A stretch of 64,000 nucleotides of DNA, taken from the NCBI GenBank assembly GCA_029449245.1, contig JANATF010000015.1, positions 124,001 to 188,000 on the forward strand, given 5' to 3'. How positions within the stretch are numbered: the first letter of the stretch is position 1; each line of letters opens with the position of its first letter. This document shows, piece after piece, positions 59,815 through 64,000 of the stretch. Both the position numbers and the translations under genes were made by a program. This DNA is from Mortierella alpina (lineage: Eukaryota > Mortierellomycota > Mortierellomycetes > Mortierellales > Mortierellaceae). The notes below the pieces were generated by a model. That model was not told where the DNA came from and made no database searches. It saw nothing but the letters and a program-made list of their open reading frames with translations.

Positions 59815-60619
59815 AATTTACATGTAAAAGAATTTTTGAACCGCGTAAAAAATGTTTTGCGGGGGGAGTGTGGGGCTTATTCCCATGTATACCACATTCT
59901 CACGCGCGCGCATTGTTCACCATGAGGTTTTTTGGATTAAGGTTTGTACCTTGCTTTCCTCATTCATTCACACTTGGTCTTTGGTCTTTTTTCCGCATTG
60001 CGTTTTTCCATGACAAGTAAGAGTTGTATTTTGTCAACTCGTGCCATTGAGCACTAGCCACCGTATATTAGGCATTTTAGACAGTTGCAGTCTGCAGACG
60101 CTCTGTACACCGGAATGAGACATGTTCTCATCGGACTAACTCAGGTTAATTTTTGATCCTGGTGTGAGAAGGCTTTCCCGTTCTTCATCGGTTTTCCTTC
60201 CCATGTGGTTCAAGCAAGAGATGTACACTCTGCTTTACCCACTCTCAGAGGTTTTAATTCCTCTATTTTATATGGAAAGGTTCTTTTTCCCATCACTTTG
60301 TATGGTTTTTCCTTTATCCTGGCACCTTAGAAACGAATTGCTACCGTTTCTAGCCACATCACAGCACTGCAACCCTGGATTTCATCTCGAGGGGGGAGTC
60401 TGTGGTGTTTTATGCTGATGTGGGGCTCAGGCACGTATGTACCTGAGTCGCACCTCCCTTTTTACTTCTACGATTATTAAGAGTTCCCGTGACCGGTGTC
60501 TGGAGGAGCTACATGTATATAAGTCCTCCAGATCCCTGTCCACAATAAAACTCTCTCTTGTTCTCGTTGACTTCAGTCACCAGTTTAGTATTATAAGTTT
60601 ACCCCTAGAGAATATCACA
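59815..60619 (+). mobile_element. Ty3-C4, 3' end only
   Basis: Matches the 3' noncoding region, purine tract and LTR of Ty3-C2 (31245-32047) with scattered differences; body missing. The LTR ends at 60619 and is followed by a segment related to 6291-6332. Confidence 0.85.
60401..60619 (+). repeat. Ty3-C4 LTR (219 bp)
   Basis: TGTGGTG...AATATCACA. The TATA hairpin keeps both 9-bp arms (TCTGGAGGA / TCCTCCAGA) but has a loop enlarged from 10 to 16 nt (GCTACATGTATATAAG). Confidence 0.88.
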
Positions 60620-60622
60620 AAC

Positions 60623-60668
60623 AGATCCCTCTCTTGTCTCGTTAGTTCAATTCCGGTTATATTTTCCA
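60623..60668 (+). repeat. LTR-derived repeat, inverse of 6291-6332
   Basis: AGATCCCTCTCTTGTCTCGTTA...TTCCGGTTATATTTTCC, differing in a few bases from the reverse complement of 6291-6332. Confidence 0.65.
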
Positions 60669-60885
60669 TGAACGATAGAACCTAGATCGACAACGAATAG
60701 ACTGGCTGACTAGTTTCGCTTTCTAAGTTCTAAGGGTCTTACTGTAAGTCTTTCACCAACGCCGCCAAGCAGTCGTTGCTTGATGAAACACATGAAGAAA
60801 GCTGGCACGTACGCGAATGTGCCACACATTTTTAACTTGGGGGGGGTTTTATTATTTTATTGCGGTGCCACTTTCCACCAGTGGT

Positions 60886-63347
60886 CTATGCCTCTGCAGT
60901 GGCGGGTTTAACCTTGGGATTGAAAGACCTTGCGCGGTAGAGGGCCATGTACGCAACGTGGAAGTCCCCTAACACAGTCAGATACTTAAATTAGCCCCTG
61001 ACACGTTTTTACCATAAAAGTTAAATCCCAAACATCCAGCAACAACTAACCTCCGCCGTCCAGCTTCATAATGTCGTCCTTGGAAACGGGGGACACTTTA
61101 TCATCGTCGTATTTATACCATTCATCCGTGTCGCCCTTCTTGGCCCATCCAATGTAATGTCCCGAGTCGGCAGTCCGTCCGATATGTGTAAGGACCGCGG
61201 CCAACTCATACTGCCCAGAAGGGTTAGAGCCCACATCCTTGACCAGTTCTGGGTCGAGGGAGCTTTCCAGAGCAACCTGGGCTTGCTCGACAGCCTTTTG
61301 TTCCTCAGAGACCTCGTCGGTATCCATGCGACCAGCCTCCTTGTCTAGGCGTTGGCGCCGCTTCAAAGCAACCTCAGCATTGTCCAGCTCCCTGAGCTTT
61401 CCTTTGGTGTGCGTGAGCTTTGCCTGAAGTTCGGGTGTGCAAAACTGCGATGCATCCAGATCAAACGGAAATTTGACCTTGCGCAGAATCTTAGCCTTGA
61501 TTTGTTCGGTTTGCTTCCAGAAGAATCGGACAAAGTTGACAGTCAAGTAAGCTGGAAGGCGCGAAATCCTCTGCGACTTTGAGTAGACAGCGGAGCGGCC
61601 GAGTGTTGCAGAGTTTTTCTCTATTTTTTGATCCAGAGACTCCAGAATGCCGTTGTGAAGATAGTTCACATCTAAAATCATTGGCATGGCATACGGGGTG
61701 TCAACATTGCTCATATCATCACATCTTAAATGGAAAATATTCTCCAAATCTTACTAATAGAGATATGGCAGTCCAGTTTCGCAAAGGCTTCCTTCGTAAC
61801 TACGACAGCCTCCTCAGGGGCCTCTTCACACTTGAGCCTGGATTGAGAGACGAATATGTTATATCCGTGAGAAAACTAGTGCGACATTCGATTTTTCCGA
61901 TGCTGTTGCGTAGCCAGATTTGCAAACACTCTTACGTAGTAGTGAGTTCTCCTTGCATAAACTGGTGAATAACGTTCTGGGTCCCTTCAGTGTGGGGAGG
62001 AAGTTTTACTTTTAACGTGGAGATCAACTGACTCCAGCATTCCTCTGCGTCCTGTTGCATCCATACGCCGTCACGTCCCTGCTGCGAAAATTGAGGAAAG
62101 GCCTTGCGCAAATACTATCACAGAGAGAGCATTAGAAATCTACTTTCAAACCTCTACTCATGTAAAGATCCGACTGGCGCCCATCCTAAGTGTGATCCCT
62201 TTGACTTACGGTCAGAAATCCAGCAGGCATGACGCCATGTCCTGATGCGTTCAGCTGCCTGTATAAATCTCTCAAGGAGGCGGTCATATTGCTTCCTGGG
62301 TCCATATTGTTGACGCCGCCTTCATATTTCTGCAGATCCTGAATCAGCTCTGGTACTACACGAAGGCATTGAAGAGTGGCGTTCTGGAGCCAGTGATGGA
62401 GACAGGATATTTCTAGGTTAGTTTAGCGTTAGTATATCTACTTGTGAGCTATCATGCTGTGGATAGAAACTTACCATATAACAAGTGTTCCCCAAGTTCA
62501 TTAAGCCAACAGGAACATCCATCTATAATCAGTTGGCCAAGATATCAGGCAAGTATCCGTGAATGAGTGAAGAATGCGGGAAGGAGATAGCTAAGGAGAT
62601 AAAGGGTTGCAAATATAATAAACTAATAAACTTACGGCCTTATTCAGTGTGGCTTCGGTCATGTCCTCTGCGAACAGTGTTTTCTTCTCTGGCGCCTTGG
62701 GAAGTTCTCCTGCAGTTCCCATCATCTACAGTACATTGCGATGCACATCAGCCATCCGTCGTACGAAGCCTTCGCTAAGCAGGTTGTCACCCATGAGCTC
62801 TTGATTGACTTTTACTGTACCATAAAATTGTGGCCCTGTAAGGTGGGATCGATGCGATATGAGTCAACAGCCAGTTCCAAACATGAGCACTATGATCGCG
62901 GTATGCTGGACTTTGCAACTTACCGCCTTCAACCCCAGCTTGCTCATATCGGTATCATCCTAGCATAATCATAGCAATAACATGGGGAAATCAAAGAAAG
63001 AGTAGTATAAGTATAGGCTTCTTGGAGATGAACAGAAGCACACGCGTTTATGATCGACATATACACGGGGGGTCACCTTGAGCATGCCTCCTTTGGCTAT
63101 GATCTTTTGCCTGTCTGGTTCGACGCCTGTCAGGGCAAAGAGCTGAGCTTTGAAGACAAGGCCTGGCTCATCGAGGTTCAGCTCGATGTCGTCAAACTTC
63201 TTTCCGCTCCACTTGACGTTGACTGCATTCTCGTGAAAGGAACAAGTGCGCATTAGTAGGATGGAGCAGCGCAGTGACGAACGCGTCCGCAAATGCGGCC
63301 TTTGACACCCGAGAGCATGTACCTTTGATGGTGTTTGCTGGCGGCAT
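60886..63347 (-). CDS. USP14/UBP6: proteasome-associated ubiquitin-specific protease (USP14/Ubp6)
   Basis: Eleven exons by my reading: 63347-63323, 63222-63077, 62959-62924, 62835-62821, 62725-62636, 62522-62475, 62383-62210, 62114-61936, 61837-61755, 61671-61051, 60968-60886; 499 aa, close to the ~494 of human USP14. Residues ~1-77 form the ubiquitin-like domain that docks on the proteasome (VNVKWSGKKFDDIEL, FKAQLFALTGVEPDRQK). Then the USP fold: Cys box GLMNLGNTCYMNATLQCL (Cys ~118), QQDAEECW, ISRLPAYLTVNFVRFFWK, His box GRTADSGHYIGW (His ~437), and GGGDFHVAY (Asp ~474). It removes ubiquitin from proteasome substrates. All introns GT-AG; all phases agree. Lysine-rich insert between exons as in fungi. 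Start ATG 63347 gives MPPANTIK. Confidence 0.93.
62821..62835 (-). other. 15-nt micro-exon of the USP14/Ubp6 gene
   Basis: ttacag|GGCCACAATTTTATG|gtacag. It encodes GHNFM, joining LGLKA to MMGTAGEL, which restores the family pattern at the end of the ubiquitin-like domain. Phase 0 on both sides. Confidence 0.75.
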
Positions 63348-64000
63348 AATCGAGGTGGTGCAGAAGAGTTGAGGCGGCTCAAGATGAGTTGTGTCGTAAG
63401 CTTACGATTTACTTAATGGACGAAAAGTGACGTACAGTATTACGTGCACTTTGTGCTTCAACCATCGTTCACCGTAAAGTTGCCCATCTCGACCCACAGC
63501 TCTGAAGTGCCTCAACAACTGGCAGTAAAGACATTAGATGTCTTCAGCGGTGGGCACTGCCAGCCCAAGACCATCGTAGATACAGGTACAACTGGAGTCA
63601 AGTCTTTCATCGTCTTTCTCTCATCCAGCTTTCTCCCTGTTTGCTTCTCTACATCATGTTAGAACAGTCATAGCAAGGCTATAGTCTACTCGGTACAAAC
63701 GGGTCGCAGAAGTCAGTCCAGGAAATCGAGCAGGACGTTGTCTGAGGTCAGGGTATCAGGGGAATGGGTGCCGACTTTTCAAAGTTCGCAGCACACTGAC
63801 GACCATCTGGAGCACTGCCAGGCGTTCTATGAAAAGTCCTCTTAACAACGCCAATGAGAAAGTCGTCGCGTCAGGAATACTGAATACGCGGCTGCCACTG
63901 ACCAGCTGCTGCGGATGATCGGGGGAACGATCGGCCAGCGCCGCAGGGAGGAAAACCATTGTTTTGATCTGCATCGGTCTTGATGATTTTACGTCCTAGG
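63348..64000. other. upstream region, no gene recognised
   Basis: Holds the promoter of the deubiquitinase gene. Short ORFs on both strands (plus ~63444-63662, minus ~63756-63974) show no recognisable motif; splice-like signals (acattag near 63537, gtacaact at ~63586) hint at a further gene but I cannot build one. Confidence 0.35.

Overview
The window is fungal genomic DNA: short GT-AG introns, a diflavin reductase and a Ub-protease gene with many small exons, chromodomain-type Ty3 retrotransposons and a hAT transposon. The diflavin reductase at 3185-5851 reads as methionine synthase reductase, the partner of cobalamin-dependent methionine synthase. Dikarya generally lack that pathway, so an early-diverging lineage (Mucoromycota or Mortierellomycota type) is my best inference; I cannot name a species.

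Host genes sit at the two ends. On the left are a Ser/Pro-rich ORF running off the edge (minus strand, 2-1201), an F-box/LRR gene (minus, 1367-3004) and, divergent from it, the methionine synthase reductase gene (plus, 3185-5851, six exons). On the right is a USP14/Ubp6-type proteasomal deubiquitinase (minus, 60886-63347, eleven exons, 499 aa). One unrecognised 315-aa ORF lies at 43838-44785. I could reconstruct exon structures by hand for the reductase, the deubiquitinase and the hAT transposase.

The ~53 kb between is a nested transposon block. I use local labels. Ty3-A: old degenerate element (7.8-10.1 kb). Ty3-B: 100-bp LTRs, gag and pol joined by a -1 frameshift (copies B1 15448-20708 intact; B2 10165-12805; B3 20709-32688 interrupted; B4 45647-57536 interrupted; B5 57750-59267). 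Ty3-C: ~211-219-bp LTRs, single gag-pol frame (C1 12806-15447; C2 25044-32047 intact; a fragment 32689-33200; C3 33201-35394; C4 59815-60619). Ty3-D: intact, 328-bp LTRs, 49421-55027. hAT-1 is present as two inverted copies (35395-38442 plus, 38443-43669 minus), the second split by a hAT-type MITE. Two ~1-kb TGTG...CACA insertions, a TA-flanked MITE and a Tc1/mariner tail complete the set. Target-site duplications prove several nestings: C2 in B3 (AAAGC), Ty3-D in B4 (CCATC), B4 in older DNA (ATATC), the MITE in hAT-1 (AGTAAAGG), and the 1-kb inserts in B2 and B4 (CCGT, CCGG).

The most interesting signals are: (1) Ty3-C-type LTRs whose TATA box lies in the loop of an inverted repeat, with arm sequences that change between subfamilies while pairing is kept; (2) the same GGGAAAC slippery heptamer plus a well-placed stem at the gag-pol junction of two different Ty3 families; (3) a probable self-priming site in Ty3-D; (4) two large tail/head-type inverted duplications (Ty3-B1/B3 and hAT-1) with no matching target duplications.
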